From: Flavobacteriales bacterium
Lineage (GTDB): Bacteria > Bacteroidota > Bacteroidia > Flavobacteriales > Flavobacteriaceae
Direction: 5' to 3'
Length of the DNA: 64,000 nt
NCBI GenBank assembly: GCA_004213995.1
Contig: SGZJ01000003.1
Location: 34,170-98,169, forward strand
Shown: positions 1 through 9,435 of the stretch, piece after piece
How the letters are laid out: every line of letters begins with the position of its first letter
How positions within the stretch are numbered: position 1 is the first letter of the stretch
Notes under the pieces: model-generated
What the model was told of the DNA's origin: nothing
Databases searched by the model: none
Seen by the model: only the letters and a program-made list of their open reading frames with translations
Program-made: the position numbers and the translations under genes

Positions 1-911
1 CAGTATTAAAGGTTGTTAAATCAATACAAAGAAACAGAGCTGGATTAAAAGATCCTAACAAACCAATTGGTTCATTTATATTTTTAGGTCAAACAGGCGT
101 TGGTAAAACTCAACTTGCTAAGGTGTTAGCAAAAGAATTGTTTGATTCTGAAGATGCATTAATTAGAGTCGACATGAGTGAGTATATGGAAAAATTTGCT
201 ATTTCAAGGTTAATCGGAGCTCCTCCAGGATATGTTGGATATGAAGAAGGTGGTCAATTAACAGAGAAAATAAGAAGAAAACCTTATTCAGTTGTACTAC
301 TCGATGAGATTGAAAAAGCTCACCAAGATGTATTTAATATGCTTTTACAAGTTCTTGATGATGGATTTTTAACTGATAGCTTAGGAAGAAAAATTGATTT
401 TACAAATACAATAATCATTATGACTTCAAATGTTGGTGCTAGAAAACTGAAGGATTTTGGTAATGGTGTAGGTTTTGGAACTAGTGCTAAAATAAATCAA
501 GAGGGTAACAACTCCAAAAGTGTGATTATTAATGCTTTAAAGAAAGCTTTTGCACCTGAATTTTTAAATAGGATTGATGATGTAATTATATTTAATAATC
601 TACAGTTAAATCATATTAATAAAATTATTGATATTGAATTAGAAAAACTATTTCTCAGAACAAATGAGCTGGGATACGAAATTAAATTAAGTAAAAAGGC
701 AAAAGATTTTATTGCTGAAAAAGGCTTTGATAAACAATATGGAGCTAGACCTCTTAAAAGAGCTATTCAAAAATACTTAGAGGATGAATTAGCTGAAGAA
801 ATAATGAAATCTAAAGTTCAAACTGGAGATATTATAAAAGTTGATTTAAATAAAGATAAAACTAAATTAATACTTAAAACACTTAGCAAAAAGAAGACTA
901 CTAAAAAATAA
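1..911 (+). CDS. clpC: ClpC-type AAA+ Clp ATPase, C-terminal part (5' end outside window)
   Basis: Second AAA+ module and C-terminal D2-small domain of a Hsp100/Clp unfoldase. The open frame enters at base 3 and has no stop before 909, so the GTG at 123 is internal, not a start. The visible part begins just before the Walker A motif GQTGVGKT, followed by the ClpC/ClpB-typical YEEGGQLTE loop, a Walker B ending LLDEIEKA and an arginine-finger stretch FLNRIDD. The lead-in NRAGLKDPNKPIGSF resembles ClpC more than ClpB. The family hexamer feeds substrates to ClpP in the cytosol. The tail is lysine-rich (KKKTTKK). The stop overlaps the end of the convergent hutH by 11 bp. ClpB is the less likely alternative. 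Confidence 0.9.
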   Translation, partial: VLKVVKSIQRNRAGLKDPNKPIGSFIFLGQTGVGKTQLAKVLAKELFDSEDALIRVDMSEYMEKFAISRLIGAPPGYVGYEEGGQLTEKIRRKPYSVVLLDEIEKAHQDVFNMLLQVLDDGFLTDSLGRKIDFTNTIIIMTSNVGARKLKDFGNGVGFGTSAKINQEGNNSKSVIINALKKAFAPEFLNRIDDVIIFNNLQLNHINKIIDIELEKLFLRTNELGYEIKLSKKAKDFIAEKGFDKQYGARPLKRAIQKYLEDELAEEIMKSKVQTGDIIKVDLNKDKTKLILKTLSKKKTTKK

Positions 912-2409
912 ATAAACCTTCGTTAACGTTGTAGCTTTCAATAAAATCAAGTGTAGAGTTTATTTCATTGTGCATTAACTTATCTTCTGAAATAAATTCT
1001 ACTTTATTTCTGTAAATACTAATAAATTCATGCAAAAAATTAGAAGTTTTTAGAGGTTTTTTTAAGTCGATAGCTTGTGCTGAATTAAAAAGCTCTATTG
1101 ATAATATTTTTTTTACATTTTCACTAATATCAAATAGTAATATTGCAGAATTCGCCCCCATACTAACATGATCTTCTTGGCCATTTGATGACACAATAGA
1201 ATCTACACTGGAGGGAGATGACAATTGTTTGTTCAAACTAACTAGACTTGCTGCAGTATATTGAGGAATCATAAATCCTGAATTGAGGCCAGGGTTATTT
1301 ACCAAAAATGATGGCAAATTTCTTTGGCCTGAAATCAAATTATATGTTCTACGTTCAGAAATGTTTCCAATCTCAGAGATTGCTATTTTTAAAAAGTCAA
1401 GAACATAAGCTAAAGGCTGTCCATGGAAATTACCCCCAGAAATTATTCTATCCTCTTTATGAAATATTATAGGATTATCATTTACAGAATTAACTTCCTT
1501 TATAATTACACTCGTAGCATAATGTATGGTGTCAAGGGTTGCCCCATGAACCTGTGGAATACACCTGAAAGAGTATGGGTCTTGTGTGTGAATTTTTTCA
1601 CTTTTAGCTATTTCACTATTGTTTCTAAAATTATTGATACGCTCAGCTGTTATAGTTTGACCTCTGTGTAATCTAACTTTTTGAATCAAATTATCAAATG
1701 GTTCAGTTCTACAATCGAATGCATCTAGAGAAACTGATGCAATTAAATCAGCCATATAAGAAATTTTATAAGATTGAAATAATAAATGTAACCCATATCC
1801 AGACATAAATTGAGTTCCATTTAAAAGTGCTAATCCTTCTTTAGATTTTAATTTTAAAGGAGATAGATCAAACTTATTTAAAATTTCTTTAACGTCCTTT
1901 ATAGAACCTTTACAATAAACTTGTCCTTCACCTATTAGTGGTAAGCTTAAATGAGCTAGAGGTGATAAATCTCCAGAAGCACCTAATGAACCATGTTTAA
2001 AAATAACAGGAAAAATATTTTTATTGTAAAAAAAAATCAATCTATCTAATGTATCAATATGAATACCACTATTACCCTTGCTTAATGTGATGATTTTTAA
2101 TAGTAGTATAATCTTAACTATTTTTAACGGAACCCTATCTCCTACTCCACAAGCGTGAGATAAAATCAAATTGTGCTGTAATTTACTTAAATCATTATCC
2201 TTAATACTGACGTTATATAAAGATCCAAAACCAGTATTAATTCCATATAGGGGGGAATCACTATTATTAGTTTTTTTATCTAAATAATCTCTACAATCTT
2301 TGACATTGTTTAATGATTCTGTGGATAACTTTAAAACCAATTGTTTATCTATGATCTTATACAAAGTCTCAATTTCAAGTGGCGAATTATCTATTATGAA
2401 TTCTTTCAT
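901..2409 (-). CDS. hutH: Histidine ammonia-lyase
   Basis: Converts L-histidine to urocanate and ammonia, the first step of histidine degradation, in the cytosol. The 502-residue length fits the family. The self-processing MIO triad Ala-Ser-Gly is at about residues 144-146 in GSLGASGDLSPLAHL, the catalytic Tyr is in YGINTGFG (about 55), and further active-site motifs are NGTQ and QEDHVSMG. The Ser-His pair at about 84-85 (LILSHACG) is the selectivity pair expected for histidine rather than tyrosine or phenylalanine lyases. No hutU, hutI or hutG lies next to it, so the rest of the pathway must be elsewhere or absent. It converges with clpC and diverges from the TlpA-like gene across a 77-bp gap. 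Confidence 0.92.
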   Translation of the reverse strand: MKEFIIDNSPLEIETLYKIIDKQLVLKLSTESLNNVKDCRDYLDKKTNNSDSPLYGINTGFGSLYNVSIKDNDLSKLQHNLILSHACGVGDRVPLKIVKIILLLKIITLSKGNSGIHIDTLDRLIFFYNKNIFPVIFKHGSLGASGDLSPLAHLSLPLIGEGQVYCKGSIKDVKEILNKFDLSPLKLKSKEGLALLNGTQFMSGYGLHLLFQSYKISYMADLIASVSLDAFDCRTEPFDNLIQKVRLHRGQTITAERINNFRNNSEIAKSEKIHTQDPYSFRCIPQVHGATLDTIHYATSVIIKEVNSVNDNPIIFHKEDRIISGGNFHGQPLAYVLDFLKIAISEIGNISERRTYNLISGQRNLPSFLVNNPGLNSGFMIPQYTAASLVSLNKQLSSPSSVDSIVSSNGQEDHVSMGANSAILLFDISENVKKILSIELFNSAQAIDLKKPLKTSNFLHEFISIYRNKVEFISEDKLMHNEINSTLDFIESYNVNEGLFIF

Positions 2410-2486
2410 ATAATTTTTTAATGTAAATAAGTGAAGTAGGATATTTAAAAATAACTACTTTTACTTAATCCCAAAATAAATAAAAA

Positions 2487-3917
2487 ATGATATACAAAGC
2501 TAATTTTAAAAATTATTTATTTGTATTGCTTGCAATCTCAATTTTTTTATCGTGTAATCAATCTCAAAAAACAGAAGTTATTATTCAAGGAAATATAGTT
2601 AATCCCATGGGTAATATAGTTCAATTAGTAGGTCCTGGTGAAATGGAAGACGGTACATTAAGTTTAAACTTCCAGAGAGAAACAAATATAGATGAAAATG
2701 GTAATTTTATTGATACATTAAATTTAAAATCTTCTGGATATTTCTTTTTTATTCATGGTCGTGAAAGAACACAATTATTTCTTGAGCCAGGTAATAAGTT
2801 AACTATTAATTTAGATTCAAGAAAATTTGATGAGTCTATCACATTCTCTGGAGACGGTAGTGAAAACAACACGTATTTAAAAAAAAGGTTTTTGTATCAA
2901 GAAAATAATGGAGTCGATGTTATTGAGTTGTCTAAATTAGAATCAAAAGAATACTTAAATCAAATTGATTCTCTAAAACAATGGGAGCTAAATTTCTTAA
3001 AAGAAAATCAAAACATAAGTGATAACTTTCTAAATATTGAGAAAAAAAATTCACATTATAAATTCCTTCAGGCTTTAGAAAGATACCCTCTCTATCATGA
3101 GTTTTATGCAAAAAAAGAAGCCGTTTATGATGTGTCATTCATGAGCCCATTAAATTCTATTGATTATACAAACCAAGATGATTATATTTTATTCCCAGAT
3201 TTTAAAAATCTAGTTATGTCCTATTATCAAAACATATTTAATAAATCTGATAATTTAAAAGAAGATCTTCGTAAACTAAATTTATCTAAATCGACTATAA
3301 TAAAGAGAGATTTAGTAAACCAAGGAATTTATTTACTTTCAGCAGGAAATGAAAAAAATAAAGATTTATATGAAACCCTAATAGATCTAGCTAAGGAATT
3401 TGAATCAACTGGAATTGATAGTTTAACAATCTCAAAATTGACTAACAAGTTTAATGTTCTAAGTAGTTTAGAAAAAGGGATGAAATCTCCTGTTTTTAAT
3501 AACTATGAAAATTTTAATGGTGAAAGAACTTCTTTATCTGACTTGAAAGGAAAATATGTATATATAGATGTTTGGGCTACTTGGTGTGGACCTTGCATAA
3601 GAGAGATACCTAGTCTTAAACTTATTGAAAAAAAATACGAAAACAAAAATATACATTTTGTAAGCATTTCTATTGACGAAAGAAACAGACCAAGGTATAA
3701 TTATGAAGCTTGGAGAAAAATGATTGTTGAAAAAGATTTGGGTGGAATTCAACTTTTTGCAGACAATGCATTTAATTCAAATTTTACTAAAGCATATGGA
3801 ATTGATTCAATTCCAAGGTTTTTACTTATAGATCAAGATGGTAATATTGTGAGTGGAAATGCACCAAGGCCATCTGATTCAAAACTAGTAGAGTTATTTG
3901 ATAGTTTAGGTATTTAA
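2487..3917 (+). CDS. TlpA-like thioredoxin-fold lipoprotein with DUF4369-type N-terminal domain
   Basis: Probable membrane-anchored thiol:disulfide oxidoreductase facing the periplasm. The N-terminus is a lipoprotein signal (hydrophobic core, then LSC as lipobox, Cys about 23). The first part (VIIQGNIVNPMGNIVQLVG) resembles the beta-rich DUF4369 domain common in Bacteroidota. The last 150 residues form a TlpA/AhpC-TSA thioredoxin domain with the redox motif WATWCGPC at about 362-369 and a cis-Pro in SIPRFLL. The 476-residue length is typical of these fusions. No cytochrome maturation genes are adjacent, so the substrate is unknown. It stands alone, divergent from hutH and convergent with the M1 peptidase. 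Confidence 0.82.
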   Translation: MIYKANFKNYLFVLLAISIFLSCNQSQKTEVIIQGNIVNPMGNIVQLVGPGEMEDGTLSLNFQRETNIDENGNFIDTLNLKSSGYFFFIHGRERTQLFLEPGNKLTINLDSRKFDESITFSGDGSENNTYLKKRFLYQENNGVDVIELSKLESKEYLNQIDSLKQWELNFLKENQNISDNFLNIEKKNSHYKFLQALERYPLYHEFYAKKEAVYDVSFMSPLNSIDYTNQDDYILFPDFKNLVMSYYQNIFNKSDNLKEDLRKLNLSKSTIIKRDLVNQGIYLLSAGNEKNKDLYETLIDLAKEFESTGIDSLTISKLTNKFNVLSSLEKGMKSPVFNNYENFNGERTSLSDLKGKYVYIDVWATWCGPCIREIPSLKLIEKKYENKNIHFVSISIDERNRPRYNYEAWRKMIVEKDLGGIQLFADNAFNSNFTKAYGIDSIPRFLLIDQDGNIVSGNAPRPSDSKLVELFDSLGI

Positions 3918-3929
3918 ATTCATTTTGAG

Positions 3930-5564
3930 CTACAATTCATTATAATCTACATAGTAGTTTTTATTTATCTCTAAATTTCCTTCAATCGTTTTTTGATACT
4001 TCCAATCTATCACAGGAAATAACTTAATCGATTTATTATCTAAAATTATATCAAGAGGCATATCAAATCCTGGGATTACATTACTCCATCGATACTTTAA
4101 TTCTCCTTCATTGATTTCATATTCAAATATTGGTATTCTAACATCTCTTAAATATTGGTTAAATACTTTTGATAAATCAACATTCATAGATTTAGAAATA
4201 TAATTTTCTATTTCCTTAGTTGTAACTGTTTTATGATAAAATTCTTTATTTAAACCTCTTAAAATATTTCTCCACTTTTCATCATCTCCACATATAGCAC
4301 GAATTGTATGTAATAAATTGGCACCTTTTGAGTACATATCACCAGAACCTTCTCTATTAACATCATATTTTCCTATTATTGTTTTAGTATTACTAATTCC
4401 TCTTCTAGTTCCAATCACATATTCAGAAGAAGCCTGTTTGCCATAATGATAATCAAGGTATAAATTTTCAGAATAAGTAGTAAAACCCTCATGAATCCAC
4501 ATATCTGCAATATCCTTATAGGTAATGTTATTTGCAAACCACTCATGACCAGATTCATGGATAATAATATAATCAAATTTCATTCCCCACCCTGTTCTAG
4601 ATAAATCTCTACCTAAATAACCCTTCATAAACTTATTACCATAAGTAATGGAGCTTTGATGCTCCATTCCTAAATAAGGTGTTTGAACTATCTTGTAACC
4701 ATCATCATAAAAGGGATAAGGTCCAAACCAGTGTTCAAAAGCATCTAGCATTTTAGGAACTTCTTTGAAATGCTCTTTAGCCTTATCTATATTATAGCTA
4801 AGAACAAAATAATCTAAATCAAGGTTTCCTTTTTCTCCATTATAAACTTCTGAGAAGCTTACATAATCTCCAATATTAATATTAACTCCATAATTATTGA
4901 TAGGGTTATTAACATACCAATGAAAGGTATTAGAATCTAATTTTTCTTCTATTTCTAAAAGTCTCCCATTTGAAACATTAGTCAAGCCTTTAGGAACATT
5001 TACACTGATTTTCATACTGTCTACCTCGTCGTACATATGATCTTTATTAGGCCACCAAACACTCGCTCCAAGTCCTTGACATGAAGATGCAATGAAATGA
5101 TTTCCATTATCATCTTTTTCCCAAGAAATTCCTCCATCCCAAGGAGCATTAACTGCTTCCCTAGGATTACCTTTGTAAAACAATTTAATTTTTTCTAATG
5201 AACCTAGTATTTGATCTTTTTTAAGGGTAATGAAGTAAGCATTTCCTTCTTTTTGAATTTCTAACTTCTCCCCTTCTTGTTTAGCCATGAGTAATTCTAG
5301 AGGTTCTTGTAAATCAATTTGCAAAACATTATTAGAATTTAAAACTGTATAGTAAACTAAATTAGATCCTTCAATATATTTTTTTTCTGGGTTTACAGAG
5401 ATATCTAAATGATAGTAATTCAAATCCCACCAGGACCGTTCAGCAGTGATTGAACCTCTAAGAGTGTCTTGTCTAGTGGTATTGTTTTTTGGATCCATCA
5501 ATCCTTGAGAAAAAGAAAGAAAGGATAAAAAAACACAGAAAAATATTGTTAAAAAAAAACGCAT
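3930..5564 (-). CDS. Secreted M1-family zinc metallopeptidase
   Basis: Predicted extracytoplasmic aminopeptidase. The N-terminus is a Sec signal peptide (MRFFLTIFFCVFLSFLSFSQ). The zinc site is HESGHEW at about residue 335, with the third ligand Glu in WIHEGFT about 20 residues later. The substrate-anchoring GxMEN-type motif appears as LGMEHQS, a variant I associate with Bacteroidota M1 peptidases. At 544 residues it has the N-terminal beta domain and catalytic domain but lacks the long C-terminal HEAT region of PepN. No type IX C-terminal sorting domain is evident. It diverges from gcvT across 65 bp. The role in peptide scavenging is inferred. Confidence 0.88.
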   Translation of the reverse strand: MRFFLTIFFCVFLSFLSFSQGLMDPKNNTTRQDTLRGSITAERSWWDLNYYHLDISVNPEKKYIEGSNLVYYTVLNSNNVLQIDLQEPLELLMAKQEGEKLEIQKEGNAYFITLKKDQILGSLEKIKLFYKGNPREAVNAPWDGGISWEKDDNGNHFIASSCQGLGASVWWPNKDHMYDEVDSMKISVNVPKGLTNVSNGRLLEIEEKLDSNTFHWYVNNPINNYGVNINIGDYVSFSEVYNGEKGNLDLDYFVLSYNIDKAKEHFKEVPKMLDAFEHWFGPYPFYDDGYKIVQTPYLGMEHQSSITYGNKFMKGYLGRDLSRTGWGMKFDYIIIHESGHEWFANNITYKDIADMWIHEGFTTYSENLYLDYHYGKQASSEYVIGTRRGISNTKTIIGKYDVNREGSGDMYSKGANLLHTIRAICGDDEKWRNILRGLNKEFYHKTVTTKEIENYISKSMNVDLSKVFNQYLRDVRIPIFEYEINEGELKYRWSNVIPGFDMPLDIILDNKSIKLFPVIDWKYQKTIEGNLEINKNYYVDYNEL

Positions 5565-5629
5565 AAATCAGGTTTATAATTACTAAGGTTCTATATTAAT
5601 TATTAATTTTACAATTATAAAAACAAGAT

Positions 5630-6709
5630 ATGAAAAATACTGCACTCAATGACATACATATTAGCCTGGGAGCTAAAATGGTAGAATTTGCTGGCTACAA
5701 TATGCCCATTCAATATGAAGGAGTTAAAGCAGAGCACTTAGCAGTAAGAAATTCTTTAGGAGTTTTTGATGTATCTCATATGGGTGAGTTTTTTATTAGT
5801 GGAGAAAAATCTACTGAATTTTTACAATCTATTTTAAGTAATGATGTGTCAATATTAGTTAACGATCAAGCTCAATATACATGCATGCCAAATGATGAAA
5901 ATGGAATAGTTGACGATCTGATTCTTTACAAATTTAATGATGAAAAATATATGCTAGTAGTAAATGCCAGTAATATTGAAAAAGATTTAAATTGGATTAA
6001 TTCTAAGAACAAATATGGCGTTTCAATAAAAGATGAATCTGAAAAATACTCGCTTTTAGCTATTCAAGGTCCTGAGGCTATAAATGCTATGCAATCTCTT
6101 ACAAACATAGATTTAAATAGTATTGCTTTTTATCATTTCAAACAAGGCTTATTTGCAGGTTTTGATGATGTTATTATTTCTGCCACTGGATATACAGGTA
6201 GCGGTGGTTTTGAAATTTACTGTAAAAATGACCAAGCCATTGAAATTTGGAATAAAGTTTTTGATAAAGGAGCAGAATATAATATTAAACCAATTGGTTT
6301 AGCAGCCAGAGATACTCTTAGACTAGAAATGGGCTACTGTTTATATGGTAATGACATAAATGAAACAACTTCTCCAATCGAAGCAGGACTTGGATGGATA
6401 ACAAAATTTACAAAAGAATTTACTAATTCACAATATCTTAAAGTCGAAAAAGAAACTGGCCCTAAAAGAAAACTAATTGCATTTGAAACAATTGAAAGAG
6501 GAATACCTAGAAAAGATTATGAAATTTATTCAAACGAAAACACAAAAATTGGTTTCGTTACTTCAGGTACAATGTCACCAAGTTTTAGCAAAGGAATAGG
6601 TCTTGGTTATGTAAATTCAGATTATTCACAAAAAGATGAGTTTATATTTGTTAAAATAAGAGATAAGTATATTAAATCTAAAATTGTAAAACTACCATTT
6701 AAAGCCTAA
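5630..6709 (+). CDS. gcvT: Glycine cleavage system aminomethyltransferase (T protein)
   Basis: Transfers the methylene group of the H-protein aminomethyl arm to tetrahydrofolate, releasing ammonia. At 359 residues it is full length. Family hallmarks are the N-terminal GAKMVEFAGYNMPIQY, FDVSHMGEF, the folate-site stretch YTGSGGFEIYC and the C-terminal SGTMSPSFSKGIGLGYV. It starts at ATG 5630 with no Shine-Dalgarno, normal for this lineage. The stop TAA (6707-6709) is followed at once, in the same frame, by the RmlD-like gene, and both run co-directionally into yebC. The P and H proteins are not in the window. Confidence 0.96.
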   Translation: MKNTALNDIHISLGAKMVEFAGYNMPIQYEGVKAEHLAVRNSLGVFDVSHMGEFFISGEKSTEFLQSILSNDVSILVNDQAQYTCMPNDENGIVDDLILYKFNDEKYMLVVNASNIEKDLNWINSKNKYGVSIKDESEKYSLLAIQGPEAINAMQSLTNIDLNSIAFYHFKQGLFAGFDDVIISATGYTGSGGFEIYCKNDQAIEIWNKVFDKGAEYNIKPIGLAARDTLRLEMGYCLYGNDINETTSPIEAGLGWITKFTKEFTNSQYLKVEKETGPKRKLIAFETIERGIPRKDYEIYSNENTKIGFVTSGTMSPSFSKGIGLGYVNSDYSQKDEFIFVKIRDKYIKSKIVKLPFKA

Positions 6710-7531
6710 ATTATTAAACAGAGAATATTAATAATTGGTGGAAGTGGATATATAGGGAACAATATATACAAAGAGCTAAATCCATATTTTGATACTTATG
6801 CGACCTACTACTCTAGCAATAAGTATAAAAATAATAAACATTTCTTTTATTGTGATTTAAATTCAACCACATCATTATCTTTAAATAAAATATTTAAAAA
6901 AGTAAAACCTTCAGTTATTATTTCTGCTGCTAAAGGAGATTACAATGCACTAATAAATAGTCATGATTATATAATTGATTATGTAAACAATAATAAATGT
7001 AAAATCATTTTTATTTCTTCATCAAGTGTTTTTGATGGATATAAGAATTATCCAAATTATGAATTTGATAAAACTTTTTCTAAAAGTAATTTTGGATACT
7101 TAAAAATAAAAATTGAGAACAAACTTTTAAAATTAGATGAAAATAAATATACCATTATACGCGTACCATTTCTTGTGGGAACGAATTCACCTCAAATAAA
7201 AAAAATAAAAAATGAAGTAAAGTTGGACATTCCAATTGAAGTATTTCCTAATTTAATTATTAATATCATCAACATTAAAAAAATTACACTATTTATACAT
7301 CATATTATAAATAAAAAAATAAATGGAATTATTCATTTAGGCAGTAAAGATCTGATTCATCATGTAGATTTAATTAAAGAAATTTTAAAAGCTCTTAAAT
7401 TTGATTCATACAAACTAAAATATGTTTACACAACAAATGATAACAGATATATTGCACTATTTAATAAGAATAAAAAGTTACCAAAATATTTAGATTTTAA
7501 AGCTAATTCAATTATAAATACAATTAAATAA
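6710..7531 (+). CDS. RmlD-like NAD(P)-dependent sugar reductase (SDR), non-ATG start
   Basis: Extended short-chain dehydrogenase of the RmlD/dTDP-4-dehydrorhamnose reductase type, about 273 residues. The Rossmann motif GGSGYIG starts ten codons into the frame. The catalytic Tyr-xxx-Lys is YLKIK, preceded by FISSSSVFDG, which matches the RmlD STDYVFDG region. The frame opens directly after the gcvT stop and the first codons are ATT ATT AAA CAG AGA ATA, with no ATG, GTG or TTG before the nucleotide-binding loop. The start is therefore probably ATT (6710 or 6713) or ATA. An internal GTG at 7175 would remove the cofactor-binding half. The substrate is unknown and no other sugar-nucleotide genes are adjacent. 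Confidence 0.82.
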   Translation: MIKQRILIIGGSGYIGNNIYKELNPYFDTYATYYSSNKYKNNKHFFYCDLNSTTSLSLNKIFKKVKPSVIISAAKGDYNALINSHDYIIDYVNNNKCKIIFISSSSVFDGYKNYPNYEFDKTFSKSNFGYLKIKIENKLLKLDENKYTIIRVPFLVGTNSPQIKKIKNEVKLDIPIEVFPNLIINIINIKKITLFIHHIINKKINGIIHLGSKDLIHHVDLIKEILKALKFDSYKLKYVYTTNDNRYIALFNKNKKLPKYLDFKANSIINTIK

Positions 7532-7573
7532 AATAAAGGTTTTGTATTTTGCAATTAAAATTAATTAAAAATT

Positions 7574-8281
7574 ATGGGAAGAGCATTTGAATTTAGGAAG
7601 GCAAGGAAAATGAAAAGATGGTCTGCTATGAGTAAGGCCTTTACTAGAATTGGCAAAGATATAGTCATGGCTGTAAAAGAAGGTGGAGCAGATCCAGATT
7701 CCAACTCAAAACTAAGAGCTGTAATACAAAATGCAAAATCGGTAAATATGCCGAAAGACAATATTGAAAGAGCAATTAAAAGAGCAAGTGATAAAAGTCA
7801 AGGAGATTACAAAGAAGTTTTATTTGAGGGGTACGGCCCTCACGGGATAGCTATATTAGTAGAGACGGCTACAGATAACAATACTAGAACAGTAGCTAAC
7901 ATAAGAAGTTATTTTAACAAATGTGATGGTAATTTAGGTACATCTGGCTCTGTGATATTTATGTTTGATCATATTTGTAATTTTAAAGTTGAAAAACAAA
8001 ATTTAGATATTGAAGAATTGGAATTAGAATTAATAGACTTTGGTGTCGAAGAGTTGTTCGTTGAAGAAGATGAAATATTAATTTACGCCCCTTTTGACTG
8101 CTTTGGAGTAATTCAATCTGAACTAGAAAAAAGAAATATTATCATTAATTCCTCTGGTTTTGATAGAATACCTAATGTTACAAAAGAAATAAAAGAAGAA
8201 GAAATAGCAGATATTGAAAAGCTTTTAGAAAAAATTGAAAACGATGATGATGTTCAAAACGTTTATCACACAATGAGTTAA
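7574..8281 (+). CDS. yebC: YebC/PmpR/TACO1-family regulatory protein
   Basis: Member of the YebC/TACO1 family, described variously as DNA-binding regulators and as ribosome-associated translation factors. The conserved N-terminus (MGRAFEFRKARKMKRWSAMS, then FTRIGKDI), the block ADPDSNSKLR with MPKDNIERAI, and FEGYGPHGIAILVE in the second domain are all present. The 235-residue length is normal. It lies 42 bp after the reductase and 3 bp before the DNA glycosylase, so they are probably cotranscribed. A TATTTTG stretch just upstream (about 7546-7552) resembles a shortened -7 element, but I do not count it as a promoter. Confidence 0.95.
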   Translation: MGRAFEFRKARKMKRWSAMSKAFTRIGKDIVMAVKEGGADPDSNSKLRAVIQNAKSVNMPKDNIERAIKRASDKSQGDYKEVLFEGYGPHGIAILVETATDNNTRTVANIRSYFNKCDGNLGTSGSVIFMFDHICNFKVEKQNLDIEELELELIDFGVEELFVEEDEILIYAPFDCFGVIQSELEKRNIIINSSGFDRIPNVTKEIKEEEIADIEKLLEKIENDDDVQNVYHTMS

Positions 8282-8284
8282 TAA

Positions 8285-8884
8285 ATGTTTACAAAAGCCT
8301 TCAAACATTTAAAAAAAGATCCAGTGATGAATTTTTTAATTAAAAAATATCATGACAAGATATCTCTAGATGATTATAAATCTACTAACTATGCATTATC
8401 ACTCTCTAATTTAATTATTGATCAACAAATTAGCTTTAAAGCAGCAATTACTATTAAAAAAAGATTTGCATTACTTATAGAAAACTTGTCTTTCCAAGAA
8501 ATTTTAGATTTAGATGATGATAAAATTCAATCAATTGGAGTTTCGTTCAGAAAAGTTGCATACATAAAAAATGTATTTTCTTTTTTTATAAAAAACGAAA
8601 AAAAAATTCTTCATTTTAGTGAAGAAAAATTGCAAAAAGAATTAATATCTATTAAAGGAATTGGTAAATGGACTGTTGAAATGTTCTTAATGTTTGAGTT
8701 AGGAAAACCTAACATTTTTTCCAAAGGAGATATAGCGCTAATAAACAGTGTTAAAAAAAATTATAAAATGGATGATTTAAAAAATAGTGAATTAGATAGC
8801 TTAATCAAATCATGGTCACCCTACAACAGTACAGCATCCTTACTCCTATGGAAGTCAATTGAAGAAAAAGTATTTTTTAATTAA
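8285..8884 (+). CDS. HhH-GPD DNA glycosylase (AlkA-like DNA-3-methyladenine glycosylase)
   Basis: Base-excision repair enzyme likely to remove alkylated purines from DNA. The helix-hairpin-helix reads IKGIGKWTVEMFLMF (about 120-134), followed by FSKGDIALIN with the expected catalytic Asp, as in AlkA. IIDQQISFKAA matches the family DNA-intercalation region. There is no iron-sulfur Cys cluster at the C-terminus, which argues against Nth or MutY. At 199 residues it lacks the AlkA N-terminal domain, as in the short bacterial family. The start is 3 bp after the yebC stop. Its 3' end overlaps the convergent acyltransferase by 8 bp. Confidence 0.85.
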   Translation: MFTKAFKHLKKDPVMNFLIKKYHDKISLDDYKSTNYALSLSNLIIDQQISFKAAITIKKRFALLIENLSFQEILDLDDDKIQSIGVSFRKVAYIKNVFSFFIKNEKKILHFSEEKLQKELISIKGIGKWTVEMFLMFELGKPNIFSKGDIALINSVKKNYKMDDLKNSELDSLIKSWSPYNSTASLLLWKSIEEKVFFN

Positions 8885-9431
8885 AACTACGATCTTTAAT
8901 TTTACCCTGGATTCCTTTAAAAAAACTTTCGATGAAAATAAAGTCTTTATCTATATCATTTGTAGGGTAAAAAGGTTCTGATATGGTATTTACTTTGTTT
9001 GTATAGTCTAATGTTACCATTATTATCGGAACATTTGCTTGTTTTGCGATGTGATAGAAACCTGTTCTTAATTTATCAACCTTAGCTCTAGTTCCCTCCG
9101 GTGCTAATCCAATTCTAAATTCTGAATTCTTATTAAAAATAGATACAATTTTATCAACTTTATTTCCTTTTTTAAATCTATCTACGGGAACAAAATTTAA
9201 CCATTTTAAAATAATAGATAGAGGAAAAAAGAAAAGTTCTTTCTTAGCTAAAAATTTTGTGTTTACTGATGAAACCGACCGAAGTAAAACTCCAATGTAA
9301 AAATCATGCCAGCTTGTATGAGGTACAGGTATTATAATACATTTTTTTAACTTATCTGTAGAAAAATTAATATTTCCTTTTACTTTCCAACCTAAGATTT
9401 GAAAGTATATAAATTTTGATAAAAATTTCAT
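8877..9431 (-). CDS. Lysophospholipid acyltransferase family protein (PlsC-like)
   Basis: Predicted membrane-associated acyltransferase of the 1-acylglycerol-3-phosphate type. The HxxxxD catalytic motif is HTSWHD at about residues 38-43 and the second block is APEGTRAK. With 184 residues it belongs to the short bacterial group often annotated as glycerol acyltransferase. It starts 4 bp after the kdsB stop, so the two are presumably cotranscribed. KdsB supplies activated KDO for lipid A-core assembly, so an envelope-lipid role fits. The exact acceptor cannot be read from sequence. Confidence 0.85.
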   Translation of the reverse strand: MKFLSKFIYFQILGWKVKGNINFSTDKLKKCIIIPVPHTSWHDFYIGVLLRSVSSVNTKFLAKKELFFFPLSIILKWLNFVPVDRFKKGNKVDKIVSIFNKNSEFRIGLAPEGTRAKVDKLRTGFYHIAKQANVPIIMVTLDYTNKVNTISEPFYPTNDIDKDFIFIESFFKGIQGKIKDRSFN

Positions 9432-9435
9432 ATAA

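Noticed and set aside
7175..7531. Separate 118-residue gene starting at GTG 7175
   Set aside because: The same frame is open back to 6710 and encodes the Rossmann motif and catalytic YxxxK, so this is the C-terminal half of one reductase gene.
7546..7552. TATTTTG before yebC (and similar 7-mers before other genes) as promoters
   Set aside because: One base shorter than TAnnTTTG, and such strings are common by chance at this base composition; not called without a -33 TTG.
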